Assembly (NCBI RefSeq): GCF_005518135.1 | Contig: NZ_SULI01000005.1 | Span: forward strand, 62,001 to 126,000 | Origin: Shimia litoralis | GTDB lineage: Bacteria > Pseudomonadota > Alphaproteobacteria > Rhodobacterales > Rhodobacteraceae | Direction of reading: 5' to 3' | Length of the DNA stretch: 64,000 nucleotides | Part shown: positions 1-8,750 of the stretch, in pieces | Numbering within the stretch: position 1 is the first letter of the stretch | Layout of the letters: each line of letters opens with the position of its first letter | Translations under genes and position numbers: made by a program | Notes under the pieces: generated by a model | Told to the model about the DNA's origin: nothing | The model's input: the letters and a program-made list of their open reading frames with translations, nothing else | The model's database searches: none

Positions 1-141
1 GCACGTATTCTGTCAACGCGTATGTCGATGCACAAAACGGCTTTGGAGCGCTTGTGCGCACAAATTATTCAGCCACGATGCGCCGCAATCGCGACACGGA
101 AACATGGTCACTGCTCGAACTGAATATGTAGAAACCCTATC

Positions 142-540
142 TCAATGTAGTGTGGCTGCTTCACGTTCGATCAATGCCGATGCAGCCCGGAACAGGCCAT
201 ATCCGCGCAGAGCCTCGCGGGGGAATGTTTCGATGCCGACCGTGTAGCCAACGGAAGGGGTGCGGACCATGTCAGCCCAGACAGTGCGGCGACCGACCTT
301 GTGCGGCAACAAGCCAACCAGTCCGCCCAAGGCGGCAGGCGTGACACCGTAACATTTGGCGAAGCGGATCACGTCAGCGGGCATGGGCCAGCCGTCGCTG
401 TCCGGGGCCTCCGATGCCCAAGCGAGTAACGCCGCTTGTGCAAGGCGAATCTCCGGCGCGAAGGCGCTGGCGTAGCCAGCGACAATCCACTGATCGCGCT
501 CCGCTTGCGTCATTGATTCAATGTGCGCGGGCCGGGTCAT
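142..540 (-). CDS. hypothetical protein of the integrated element
   Basis: A 132-residue protein that I do not recognise. It looks soluble, with alanine-rich helices, a Cys at about residue 63, and no signal peptide or membrane segment. The start is supported by an ATGA overlap with the stop of the upstream gene (537-800), which in turn overlaps the gene before it, so the three are probably translated together. The position, last in a minus-strand run of element genes, suggests accessory or late cargo of the element. Reality of the gene rests on the coupled overlaps; the function is unknown. Confidence 0.6.
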   Translation of the reverse strand: MTRPAHIESMTQAERDQWIVAGYASAFAPEIRLAQAALLAWASEAPDSDGWPMPADVIRFAKCYGVTPAALGGLVGLLPHKVGRRTVWADMVRTPSVGYTVGIETFPREALRGYGLFRAASALIEREAATLH

Positions 541-800
541 GTGCCGCGCCCCGGGCCAGAGTAGGCATCGCCCAAGACATTGCCTTGGATCAGGGCCGGG
601 ACGAAACCGGCCTCTGCGGTCGCGGCAACCTGCGTTGTGTCGAATCCAGCGAAGGGCGCGTTGTGGCGGGTGGCTAGGGCATTTGCGGCTGCAATGGCGC
701 CGGTGTCATCGGTGGCCTCAACGACTGCGCCATGCAGCGTCGCGGGGTTCTTGAGGTGTTCTGCTCCCTTGGGCCGGGTCACGAGGAAGAGGGGCATCAT
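537..800 (-). CDS. small hypothetical protein of the integrated element
   Basis: An 87-residue protein with no recognised domain. It starts with two consecutive Met codons and has 4-base-type overlaps with its neighbours on both sides (upstream gene stop at 797, downstream gene start at 540). That gives good evidence that it is a real gene in a tightly packed three-gene unit. The C-terminus is Gly/Pro-rich. The function is unknown; phage- or satellite-type cargo is an inference from context only. Confidence 0.55.
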   Translation of the reverse strand: MMPLFLVTRPKGAEHLKNPATLHGAVVEATDDTGAIAAANALATRHNAPFAGFDTTQVAATAEAGFVPALIQGNVLGDAYSGPGRGT

Positions 801-1513
801 GCATTCTCCTGTTTGTTGAGCGCCAGCTTCACGCGGGCCAACGGATCGCGCCGCCCGGCCTGAAACTCGCGGTTGATGTTGAGGGCGGACTGGGCCGCCA
901 ATTTGATCTTGGTGACGGCGTCTTGCACGGCGCGGGTTTCGTCGCCTACAAGCTGTTCGGCCAGTTCGGCGGTGGACAAGGGCCGGTCACGCCGGGGCAT
1001 CCGGTCAACAACGGCGACGATTGCGGCCCCGAGGGGTTTGTTGCCGGTTGCGACGGCAAAGGCGGCCATGTTGCGCAGTTCGGTATTTCCTGCACCGCTG
1101 AGCTGGGCCTGATAGTTGGTGCGCTCAAGAGTGCCCAAGCCAGCGCGGGCAAGCACGGCCTGCGGCGAGGCGAACAGCGTGGCGGTTAGTGCGACTGAGT
1201 CAGCGGTGGCGTTCACCTCTTTGATATAGCCCCAACGGGTGTCTTCGCTATTGGCGGCAACCTCACCTCGGGCCTTGGCGGCGACCTTGCGAGCGGCTGA
1301 CGCTTGATCCTCGGTCGGGAAACCTGCGGCAGCGGCGGACTTGGCCGCGTCTTCGCCACGGCTTGCGATGCCGGCTTCAAGGCCGTCAATCACGGTTCCG
1401 AGCTTTGCAGCCCGTTTGGCGGCATGGTCTGCAAGGCTGATGATCTCAGCACTGGCAAGCAGCTTGCCGGGCGGCGGCAGTGGTGGCGTGTCGTTCGGGG
1501 CGGTTTGGTTCAC
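797..1513 (-). CDS. alanine-rich helical hypothetical protein of the integrated element
   Basis: A 238-residue protein that is Ala/Lys/Glu-rich and mostly helical, with a Pro-rich N-terminus (residues 8-16) and no membrane segment. I do not recognise a family. The start is GTG at 1513, with a GAGGAG sequence about a dozen bases upstream. It is the first gene of a three-gene unit whose members overlap by a few bases. The composition would fit a structural, scaffold-like or DNA-associated protein, but nothing in the sequence proves this. Confidence 0.6.
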   Translation of the reverse strand: MNQTAPNDTPPLPPPGKLLASAEIISLADHAAKRAAKLGTVIDGLEAGIASRGEDAAKSAAAAGFPTEDQASAARKVAAKARGEVAANSEDTRWGYIKEVNATADSVALTATLFASPQAVLARAGLGTLERTNYQAQLSGAGNTELRNMAAFAVATGNKPLGAAIVAVVDRMPRRDRPLSTAELAEQLVGDETRAVQDAVTKIKLAAQSALNINREFQAGRRDPLARVKLALNKQENA

Positions 1514-1654
1514 TGGTCAAGGCTCCTCTGCTTGGGGCCGCCAGTGTGCTTGCGCCCTCCGCTGGGCGGCCTATTCCTGCATAGGAAGATACCGCGCCGT
1601 TTGGGGGAGAGGCGATTGGAAAGACTTGTTGCTTACGTCAGCTAAGTGGCTTCG

Positions 1655-2563
1655 CTACATTGGAGTTTCAATCTCATCGACCTTTTGATCCACTGTCCTG
1701 ACCAAGTTTTCCAGCGTTGTGGCTAATCTCAATAACAACCCTTGATCAATTTGATGCAACTCACCGGTCTCTCTGTCCACGCCGTTCCTATGGACGCAAT
1801 CGTGGCGCATTTTGATCGCCTTCTGGATCAACTCCAACTCTTTTCCCTCCGGGAGAATGTTGATTCCAAGCCCGACACGGAAAAGGCTATTCGCTTTTTG
1901 CACATCGTGGAATGACACCGCCCTAAGGTATTCGAGCAGCCGGGTTTTCGCAAAGTCTTCAACACCAATAGCGTCCGCAAGTTCGAACTTTTTGCTACCA
2001 ATCCCCAAACTCTTGGATCCGAGCAGCTTTTCTTGGGCTTTTGGATGGTTAGCCACAGTCAGGATCAGCGTGTCCGCAAGAAAGGCTTCGAGAGCCGTAA
2101 TGCTCTGTGCCAAAAGCATCCGTGCCAACATTTGAGATTGATCGTCGAGCAAGACTTGAGCAGTCAGGGCCTTCACATCACTGATTGTTTGATTGAATGC
2201 GCGGTAAACTGGTCGAGAAAGCAGTTCTTGCTGTTCTAACCACTCGTAGTATTCGTGGTCATAGTCATCGTAGTCACTGGCGAAACCACGCATAGGATCA
2301 GTTATGATTGTCTTTTCGGGATAGTCATCGAGCTCAATTTCGCAGCTATCCCAATCGGTTTTCACCCATCCGTCAAAACTGTGCCCACCACTGAAACACC
2401 GCACATTAACGGGTAGATGAGTGCTATCGCCATTGTCGTAGACAATTGGCAGTTCAACGGTTCCATCAACCTCTGATTTACATTCCGGGCAAAAGAAGGT
2501 CACGTCGCTCGCTTCCCATTGAGCTTCCTCCATTTCCATCATTAGAGCTTTTACAATGCCCAT
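1655..2563 (-). CDS. zinc-ribbon protein with a HEPN-like C-terminus, possible defence gene
   Basis: A 302-residue protein. The N-terminus has a possible metal-binding knuckle (Cys25, Cys28, Cys56, His61), followed by a very acidic Asp/Tyr stretch near residues 95-110 and a helical C-terminal half. That half carries Arg253-x4-His258, the RX4-6H signature of HEPN ribonucleases and of HEPN-like antitoxin or defence proteins. Base composition looks more A+T-rich than neighbouring element genes, which would suit separately acquired cargo. It stands alone between the terminase-like gene and the small unknowns, with about 140-150 bases of non-coding sequence on each side. The HEPN assignment is from one motif plus helical context, so the nuclease role is tentative. 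Confidence 0.55.
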   Translation of the reverse strand: MGIVKALMMEMEEAQWEASDVTFFCPECKSEVDGTVELPIVYDNGDSTHLPVNVRCFSGGHSFDGWVKTDWDSCEIELDDYPEKTIITDPMRGFASDYDDYDHEYYEWLEQQELLSRPVYRAFNQTISDVKALTAQVLLDDQSQMLARMLLAQSITALEAFLADTLILTVANHPKAQEKLLGSKSLGIGSKKFELADAIGVEDFAKTRLLEYLRAVSFHDVQKANSLFRVGLGINILPEGKELELIQKAIKMRHDCVHRNGVDRETGELHQIDQGLLLRLATTLENLVRTVDQKVDEIETPM

Positions 2564-2713
2564 TGGCTTTCCTTAAATGATTGCCCAAAGACAAATCGAA
2601 ATTGAAATCAAAATTATTCAGAGAACACCTGCAAGGTGTCGCTTGTACATATAGTTGCAATGAAGGCAATTTGCCACTGGAATGAGCCGGAAACAGGCAA
2701 CCGGCAAGGGGCT

Positions 2714-3169
2714 TTAACGGTCCTGCGCCGCAGTCGGCGTCACATCCCGCATATCTACATCCCGCAAGAAGTCTTCAATGCTCTGCTTCGCCGGGACAAC
2801 CAAGACGCCGCCCGTGTTCACGTTGACACTGAGGTTCGCCTCTATCACCTCGCCCTCGCGGTACTGGTGGCGGGCCTTCAACAGGAAGATGTTGGCGACG
2901 ATGTTGCCCTCATCGGCGGCAGCGCGGAGGTTGCCCACGAGGGCGTCATGCTCGACGGCGCGGCCCTGTTCCAGTGCATCTTCAACCTCCGGCTGGCGTC
3001 CACGCACGGCCCGGAAGGCATCGCGGCCCATGCCCAAGGCGCGGGCGATGGTCACGACGCTGCAACCACGGGCCGCGAGGTCGCGCACGACTTTGAGGCC
3101 GGTGTCGGTGACGACGTATTCGCTCTTGCCGAGGTCATTGACGACGCGGCGGGCTGGCAGGTCGGTCAT
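2714..3169 (-). CDS. terminase small-subunit-like HTH protein
   Basis: A 151-residue protein starting at an ATG that overlaps the stop of the serine recombinase gene (ATGA), so the two are probably co-translated. Residues about 20-60 read as a helix-turn-helix of the type in phage small terminase subunits and resolvase-like HTH domains. A helical segment rich in Ala and Glu follows, and then an acidic tail. In phages such proteins recognise packaging sites. No large terminase lies in the window. In satellites a lone TerS can redirect a helper phage's packaging. The family call is by pattern only; a plain DNA-binding regulator is the main alternative. Confidence 0.5.
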   Translation of the reverse strand: MTDLPARRVVNDLGKSEYVVTDTGLKVVRDLAARGCSVVTIARALGMGRDAFRAVRGRQPEVEDALEQGRAVEHDALVGNLRAAADEGNIVANIFLLKARHQYREGEVIEANLSVNVNTGGVLVVPAKQSIEDFLRDVDMRDVTPTAAQDR

Positions 3170-3777
3170 TGCGACGCCTCCTTCATCTCGCGGTCGTATT
3201 CGGTGCAGACCCTCTGGCTCAATCCCTTTCCGCATTTAAGGGTCTTCGCGATCCGGTCCATGCCCATCTTCTGGCTGCGCAAAGAGCGGATGGCGGCAAC
3301 GATGCCATCGCCCGCCGGTGGCCGCCCGATCTGCGCACCCCGGGCGCGGGCGCGTTCCATCCCGGCTTTCGTGCGCTCGACAATCATCGCCCGCTCAAAC
3401 TCCGCAAAGACAGCGGCCATGCCCAAGAGGGCGCGGCCAGAGGGCGTTGTGGTGTCAACGCCTTGCTGGTCAAGGTAGAGGTCCACGTTCAAGGAACGCA
3501 GTTCCTCAAACAGCCCAACAAGCTGCGCCAGAGAACGCCCGAGGCGGGAGACATCCCATGCCATCAGAACGTCGAATTTGCGCCGGGCGGCATCGGTCAC
3601 GACGGCCTCAAGTGCGGTGCGTTTGGAGCGGCCCGCTACGCCAGAGACAGTTTCATCATAGATGCCCACAACATCCCAACCGGCCCGCTCGGCAACGGCT
3701 TTCAGAGCGCGCAACTGGTTCTCTGAGGATTGCTCGCCAGTGCTGACGCGGGCGTATATCGCGGCACGTTTCTTCAT
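3166..3777 (-). CDS. serine recombinase, resolvase/invertase family
   Basis: A 203-residue small serine recombinase. The N-terminus carries the family motif YARVST with Ser12 as catalytic nucleophile. The catalytic domain extends to about residue 140, including the DVSRLGRS segment, and a C-terminal HTH follows (about residues 150-190). The size is normal for resolvases and invertases rather than large serine integrases. It sits directly beside the iteron-rich non-coding block, so a role in resolving multimers of the replicating element or in inverting a segment is plausible. No paired res or inversion sites were identified. Confidence 0.85.
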   Translation of the reverse strand: MKKRAAIYARVSTGEQSSENQLRALKAVAERAGWDVVGIYDETVSGVAGRSKRTALEAVVTDAARRKFDVLMAWDVSRLGRSLAQLVGLFEELRSLNVDLYLDQQGVDTTTPSGRALLGMAAVFAEFERAMIVERTKAGMERARARGAQIGRPPAGDGIVAAIRSLRSQKMGMDRIAKTLKCGKGLSQRVCTEYDREMKEASQ

Positions 3778-4317
3778 CCTTGTTGCTCCATGTTCTGTTA
3801 GTTCAATGCGAGAACGTAGCGTGAACGATGTTGGCGCGTCTACCCCCGCAACCGTTCGGTTGGAGGGTTGGTTTCTTGGTGGCTAAGTAAGCCCAACAAG
3901 TGTGGGTTTTCGCCGTTGCCAAGCGGCAACCCCTTTCGGGGTAGGTGGAAGCTGTACCGAATTGGGAGGGGCGGATTTTGCCAGCCCCTTTTAGAGAAGC
4001 GACAAGCGCGTGTTGCGGTGTTCAACTGCCTAAGAGGAAACGGGCAAAAACAACCGGGGTCGGTAAGGCCGGTAAAGGTCGGCTGCCTGTAAGTGTCTGT
4101 ATATTCTATAGTTTCCCGACTTAACCGACCTTACCGACTTAAAAGGAGGTATAGGGAACGCTTCCTAAAGCTTGTCCCTTCTGGGTTCACCGCGTCGGCT
4201 CGGGCGAAATCGATCTAAGGTCGGTAAGTCGGTTAAGTCGGTAAAACGATTTATATTCAACAGCCTATCGTTACCGACCCCAGAGCCGGGGTCGGTTGCA
4301 GGTCGGTAAAGGTCGGT
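3778..4317. repeat. iteron-rich non-coding block, putative replication origin
   Basis: About 540 bases without a credible gene, between the primase-helicase and the serine recombinase. The core GGTCGGTAA or close variants occurs at least ten times in both orientations: for example forward at 4058-4066, 4219-4227 and 4301-4309, and reverse at 4121-4140 and 4271-4279. A 24-base inverted repeat (4118-4141 against 4216-4239) matches at all but two positions and flanks a ~75-base centre. Short GC hairpins lie at 3914-3941 (GTTGCC/GGCAAC and CCCC/GGGG). Clustered iterons beside a replication gene are typical of plasmid and satellite origins. Origin function is inferred. Confidence 0.7.
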
Positions 4318-6771
4318 TCAGAATGGCCCGCCCCCAGCCCAGTCCTTCGCGTCATCCCATTCCTGCGTCGGCAGTTCAGGGCGCGCGTTCCACGCTGCGC
4401 GGGCCTCACCCAAGGTCTGCAAGACGTATCCCGAGGGCCGCCCCTTCCGGCTCTTCTCAGCTTCGATCTTTTTCAACGCATCCGAAACGGCATTGGCGGT
4501 CACTGCGCCGCGTGTCTGTCGCTGAATGGCATCTCTGAACTCATTGGTCGCAATGAATGGGCGGGCTTCAGTGCCTCGGGGATCACTGCCAGCTTCAAAA
4601 GGAAGCGAACCCTCTCGCAGCATGTCCAGAACCGCCGCCTTCACCGGATCAAGGCCACGTGCCCTTTGGTCTTCCAGTGCGGCAGTATCGGGCCGGTCGT
4701 CCCTTGGGTGCCAGTCGCCCAAGTCCATCGCAAGCAGGTCGTATAGCATCGCGGACAAACCCGCGCCGTCGATCTCGGCATACAAGGGCTTGAAGTACGC
4801 CTTCTCCTGCCTGTGTGCGTCCGACACGTCGAAGACCGCATAGCGCCGCTCATACGGACCGGCGGGCACAATCCACTCGCTGTTGCTTGAGATTACGACG
4901 TGCAGCATGTTGGGCCACGACACTGCATCCTTTCCCTTCCCTTCAATGGTCAAGGTTGGCTCGGTCAGGAATGTCTTGATCTTGGCCTCAGCCTTGCGGT
5001 CGCCGTCCCAGATAACCTCATCAGCGAACAGGAGGCAGCAGTCCCGAAAGTGCAGGTTGAACCGCCCGGTGATCAATTCGCTGCCGCCCGTGTGCAAGCC
5101 GTGTTGCCCAAATATCTGCGCCATCGCTCGGCCAAAGACACCCTTGCCCGTTCCGGGTTCGCCTCGGAAGACAAGGGCAACCTCGGCAGGTTCATCAGGG
5201 TTCTGGACGGTCCATGCCATCCATCTCTCAATATACGCGGCAAGCTTAGCGTCACCGCCTGCGAGGACGTCGTGGATATGTACCTTCATCAGATGCCAAT
5301 CGCCGGGTTCGGGTTTAACCGCAAATCCCTGCCAAAGGTTCAGTTTGCGCTTTGCGCCTTCTCCAACGACTTCACCCGCTTGGGGCTGAAATGTCAGGGA
5401 GTGAAATTGGAGGCGCAGAGGATTTTCAAGCCACCACTTGCCCAATGGCATAAAGCGCTCATTTCCTTCTCTGTCCTGCCCGACCACTACCCTCTGGTTT
5501 AGGTATCGGTTGCGAACGTCTTCAAAGCTTTGAAGCGATGGCACAAGACGAGTTATGCCCCTTTTACCAGTCGGCATCTCGACAAACTCCAAGACCCTGC
5601 ACTTGCCGTCTTGGTTGCTCAAAACGGCGTGAAGGTCATTCAGCTTGCGTAGCTTTGGGTCAATCGCCTGCTCGTGCGCGCGCCGTATCTGGCGGGCGAC
5701 GTACTGCTGGGGACGGGGCTGGTCGTGGACGTGAGCGCTGATCGCATGATCGCGATCCATCACGCAGGCAGCAATCACATCGTCGGGCACATCGGCCCGC
5801 ACCATTTCGCACAACACTGCGAACAAGACCTCAGACCGGGAAGGGTACTTTGTTGGATCATCCGGGTCGTCGCCATTAACGATGAGCATCTTGGTGCGAG
5901 ACGACACGGAGGGCGGAAGGTCGTCCAGCGCGATCTGCGGCAGGTCGGCAGGCAGGTCGACTTTGTTCGAGGATACTTTCTGAATCTTGACCTTTTGAGC
6001 TGGCTTGAAGGCTGAAAGGGGATAGACGCGTGCCCGGTCGAACTCAACGACCGATGCCAGTGCAGCCGTGCGGCCTTTCTCGCGCTTCTTCTTGCTGGGC
6101 ACGTTGACGGTTCCCGGCAATCGCATGATGCGGTCGATGTTGTGGCAGGCATCCCCTTGTAGCATCGTTTCGATGTTCAAGTTGTAGGCTTCCAACTCCG
6201 CCGCCTTCGCCTCATCACCACTGGTCTCATGTTCCTTGTCCAACATCCAGAAACCTTGATAACCACCGCCGCTGTCGATGATGACAGTTGGCTTAGGCTC
6301 GAACTCCCGTAGAAGCTTCAGCGCCCGAACGCGTTCGCTTTCAAGCTTTTCGCCCGGGCGTGGGTCCACATCAACGTGTAGCCACTGCATTCCCCGCATA
6401 TCGGTCTTCTTGGGCTTTGACAGGACTGGGCGGATTACCGGGTTCACCGTGAAGTACAAATTTTGTTTGCCCTGCCGATCTTCAATCCAATCCTGCATTC
6501 CGGCCTGTTGACCGGCTTCAAACGTCGTCGTGGTAATCTTCCCGCCATCTGGCGCGATTGCCGTCAACACCCAAGGGCCATCCTCTGCCCAAGCCTGCAA
6601 GAACTGGACCGCTTCTGATGTGCGCCCTATTGGCGACAAGTCTTTTTGGTCCGCCTCTGACACAACGTCGGGTATAGTATCGGGGATGATGTTCGAGTGA
6701 CTTTTGTCATGCACTCCTGCGCCCCCGGTTTCCGTTCCAAAGCCGGGGGTGTTCTCGTTCTCCATGTTCAT
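4318..6771 (-). CDS. primase-helicase replication protein of the element
   Basis: An 817-residue protein. The N-terminal third resembles archaeo-eukaryotic primases in RepB/virulence-associated style, with a DVD metal-binding motif near residues 134-136. The C-terminal half is a superfamily 3-type helicase (DUF5906/D5-like): Walker A GEPGTGKG near residue 537, Walker B LLFADE near 580, and a sensor-like SSNSEW near 627. It would unwind and prime the excised element at its own origin. The start is ATG 6771, which overlaps the stop of the alpA-like gene (ATGA). The annotated end abuts the iteron block, so this protein is the natural candidate to bind it. Confidence 0.85.
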   Translation of the reverse strand: MNMENENTPGFGTETGGAGVHDKSHSNIIPDTIPDVVSEADQKDLSPIGRTSEAVQFLQAWAEDGPWVLTAIAPDGGKITTTTFEAGQQAGMQDWIEDRQGKQNLYFTVNPVIRPVLSKPKKTDMRGMQWLHVDVDPRPGEKLESERVRALKLLREFEPKPTVIIDSGGGYQGFWMLDKEHETSGDEAKAAELEAYNLNIETMLQGDACHNIDRIMRLPGTVNVPSKKKREKGRTAALASVVEFDRARVYPLSAFKPAQKVKIQKVSSNKVDLPADLPQIALDDLPPSVSSRTKMLIVNGDDPDDPTKYPSRSEVLFAVLCEMVRADVPDDVIAACVMDRDHAISAHVHDQPRPQQYVARQIRRAHEQAIDPKLRKLNDLHAVLSNQDGKCRVLEFVEMPTGKRGITRLVPSLQSFEDVRNRYLNQRVVVGQDREGNERFMPLGKWWLENPLRLQFHSLTFQPQAGEVVGEGAKRKLNLWQGFAVKPEPGDWHLMKVHIHDVLAGGDAKLAAYIERWMAWTVQNPDEPAEVALVFRGEPGTGKGVFGRAMAQIFGQHGLHTGGSELITGRFNLHFRDCCLLFADEVIWDGDRKAEAKIKTFLTEPTLTIEGKGKDAVSWPNMLHVVISSNSEWIVPAGPYERRYAVFDVSDAHRQEKAYFKPLYAEIDGAGLSAMLYDLLAMDLGDWHPRDDRPDTAALEDQRARGLDPVKAAVLDMLREGSLPFEAGSDPRGTEARPFIATNEFRDAIQRQTRGAVTANAVSDALKKIEAEKSRKGRPSGYVLQTLGEARAAWNARPELPTQEWDDAKDWAGGGPF

Positions 6772-7007
6772 GCCTGCCTCCCCGCCATCATCCATGCGTC
6801 AAGGTCTTTGCGGTGATAGCGGACAATGCGCCCACCGACCTTGTGGGACACTGGCCCCTTGCGGCGGTATCGTAGGTCTTCAAGGCCCCTTGCAGTAAGT
6901 CCGCAGTAAGAGGCGGCTTGGTCAGGCGTCAGCCATTCGGGTTCCACCAGCTCATCACGCACACGCGCGACGACAAGTTGGACAATTTCATCTAGGTTCG
7001 GTGTCAT
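6768..7007 (-). CDS. AlpA-type DNA-binding protein, excisionase-like
   Basis: A 79-residue MerR/HTH_17-type DNA-binding protein. It has the typical order of a helix-turn-helix (DQAASYCGLTARGLEDLR), a basic RYRRKG turn, a short beta hairpin ending in VRYHRKDLDAW, and a short tail. Such proteins regulate integrase genes or act as excisionases in P4-like satellites and islands. The ATG at 7007 has GGAG about 9 bases upstream; a TTG at 7022 is a less likely start. It overlaps the start of the primase-helicase, a common alpA-primase arrangement in satellites. Confidence 0.85.
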   Translation of the reverse strand: MTPNLDEIVQLVVARVRDELVEPEWLTPDQAASYCGLTARGLEDLRYRRKGPVSHKVGGRIVRYHRKDLDAWMMAGRQA

Positions 7008-7301
7008 TCCGGCGATCTCCAAAGAGATCGGGGCGGCGCAGATGTCAGCGACACCCCGAGGTTTCGGGGGTCGCCATCGAAAAGAGACGCTGCGGTGCTC
7101 GCCGTGTCCGTTTGTCCTGCACCCGACGCTGTGGTCAGTGCTCAGACGCAGGGTGGCCCGCGTACTCTTCCCTGCAACGGCGGTGCATCACCTTACCTGC
7201 GCGCCGTTGGCGGGTTAATCTCGATACGTTACCGGTCGCAAACGCCCCGGTAAAGCCCGCAATCGGGGCGAAAGATGCGAATAACAAATTATTTTAGGTA
7301 G
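7008..7301. other. intergenic region between integrase and alpA-like gene
   Basis: About 290 bases with no credible coding. It holds a GC hairpin around 7050-7070 (CCCCGA/TCGGGG). It should contain the promoter of the alpA-primase unit, but I could not assign -35/-10 boxes with confidence. Confidence 0.4.
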
Positions 7302-8531
7302 TTATCCCCGCTTGATGGCTGCCATCAGGTAACGGCTCATGGCTTCTTGCTGCGCACGGAGGTAGTCCTCTGCCACCTTGTTTCGGGTCATGTACCCGTC
7401 ATTCACGTCGCCGTCGGCATGGTTCATCAAGATCATGACGTCTGTCTTCGTCAACCCTGCCTCGGGGGAGAGTGTCTTGTAAGTCTGCCGGAGGTCGCCG
7501 CCCCATTTGGGCAAGGCTTCCCGGTCTTCCCTGTACTCAACGATGTGCCCGGCGGACAGTGGCCCGGCCTTCCTGCGCGAGCGCCCAAGATCACCGGGGA
7601 ATACCCATTCAGTGGCATTCACGGCATGGACCTTTCGACCGGCGCGCCGCGCCCGCGCAAGGCAGGCAAGCATCGGCCGAGAAAGCGGCATGTCGAAGGC
7701 TCTCTTTGTGCCCCCCTTTGGGCGGGGGATGTGTAGAACACGGCGGCCCATGTCGAGGTGTTCCCAACGGGCCACGGTCAATGCGCTTGGGCGAGAACCT
7801 GATAGGAGGCAGAACAGGTGGAACTCTTGGCGCACTGGGTTTGGCAGTGACCGCAACTTGCCGAACCATCCGGCCAGTTCACCAGCACTCATGGCAGTGT
7901 CGCGGCGCGCGCTCGGGTTTAGGTCAACTGAGTCCACCGGGTTGTAGTGCGGTAGGTTCGGGTCAAGGCGGCGCTTGTGGGCATAGTTGTATGTGCGCCG
8001 CAAGAACACCATAGCCCCGTTCGCGGCGGATGGGCCGCTGGCCTCGCTCAGTGCACGGTGCCGCGCCCGAACTTCATGTGCATTGTCGGACAGCTTTGCC
8101 AAAGACGTGTCTTTCCACTCTGCCAGAAGCTGAGAGCCATACTCGTATGAATCGACGGTGCGTTGGCTGCGGCGACCGGCAGCGACCTCACGCAGTAGGT
8201 TTGCCCTCAATTCGTCCCATGCCTCGCCCAAAGTGAGCGCCGTTCCAACCTTGCGGGAACCTTCTGAAGCAATCTCAACCTTGGCGGCGCGGGCCAGCCG
8301 ACGGGCCTCAGCCACTCCAACCTGCGGCCATTTTCCCACTGCGCGCTTGCGTGTCTGCCTCTTTCCGAGCGGCGTCGTCACGTCGATCTGCACGGTGAAG
8401 GTCTTGGCCTTGCGTCCAACAACAACAAAGAAGCCTGGCTCCTCCGTGTCGCGAAGGATGTACTGGCCAGTTTCGGCTGGGGGCAGCTTGTCCAGGACAT
8501 CTTTGGTCAGCTTGGCAGGCTCCATATTCAT
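7302..8531 (-). CDS. tyrosine integrase of the integrated element
   Basis: A 409-residue phage/island-type site-specific recombinase. Residues 1-90 form an arm-DNA-binding domain of the DUF4102 type (RDTEEPGFFVVV, RKRAVGKWPQ). A core-binding helical domain follows, and the catalytic domain begins near residue 215. Visible catalytic elements are the first Arg in SGSRPSALT, the second Arg box in DLRQTYKTL, a His in MNHADGDV and the Tyr nucleophile in NDGYMTR. The ATG at 8531 has GGAG 8 bases upstream. The gene sits about 170 bases from the tRNA-Thr half-site at 8705-8750, so it is almost certainly the enzyme that used that site. Confidence 0.93.
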   Translation of the reverse strand: MNMEPAKLTKDVLDKLPPAETGQYILRDTEEPGFFVVVGRKAKTFTVQIDVTTPLGKRQTRKRAVGKWPQVGVAEARRLARAAKVEIASEGSRKVGTALTLGEAWDELRANLLREVAAGRRSQRTVDSYEYGSQLLAEWKDTSLAKLSDNAHEVRARHRALSEASGPSAANGAMVFLRRTYNYAHKRRLDPNLPHYNPVDSVDLNPSARRDTAMSAGELAGWFGKLRSLPNPVRQEFHLFCLLSGSRPSALTVARWEHLDMGRRVLHIPRPKGGTKRAFDMPLSRPMLACLARARRAGRKVHAVNATEWVFPGDLGRSRRKAGPLSAGHIVEYREDREALPKWGGDLRQTYKTLSPEAGLTKTDVMILMNHADGDVNDGYMTRNKVAEDYLRAQQEAMSRYLMAAIKRG

Positions 8532-8704
8532 GCTTTGTTCTCCAATTTTTCTGCCTAAGACGGAATTAAGACGGTTCCTCGGCGCTAATGGTAAGAGGGT
8601 AGTGGCTCGGCGTAGCCCTGTAACGTTCGTGTAAGTTGTTTGTTTACAGTTGGTTGCGAGTATTTCCCGTAGCTTACCGAGCGGTGCGTGGAGCGTCTAG
8701 TCTT

Positions 8705-8750
8705 ATTTGTAATCAGTAGGTCCGCGGTTCGAGTCCGTGTGGGGGCACCA
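8705..8750 (+). other. attachment site: 3' half of tRNA-Thr(UGU)
   Basis: From the anticodon loop (TTTGTAA) onward the sequence reads as the 3' half of a tRNA-Thr: anticodon 3' stem, variable loop AGGTC, T-arm with GGTTCGAGTCC, acceptor strand and CCA at 8748-8750. Bases upstream of 8705 do not form the 5' half: there is no D-arm and no matching GCCCCCA acceptor strand. This is therefore the direct-repeat scar left by integration with crossover in the anticodon loop. The intact tRNA should lie at the far left end of the element, outside the window. Confidence 0.85.

Noticed and set aside
3880-4317. CRISPR array in the repeat-rich block
   Set aside because: The repeats are 8-10 bases, in both orientations and irregularly spaced, with no uniform spacers; iterons fit better.
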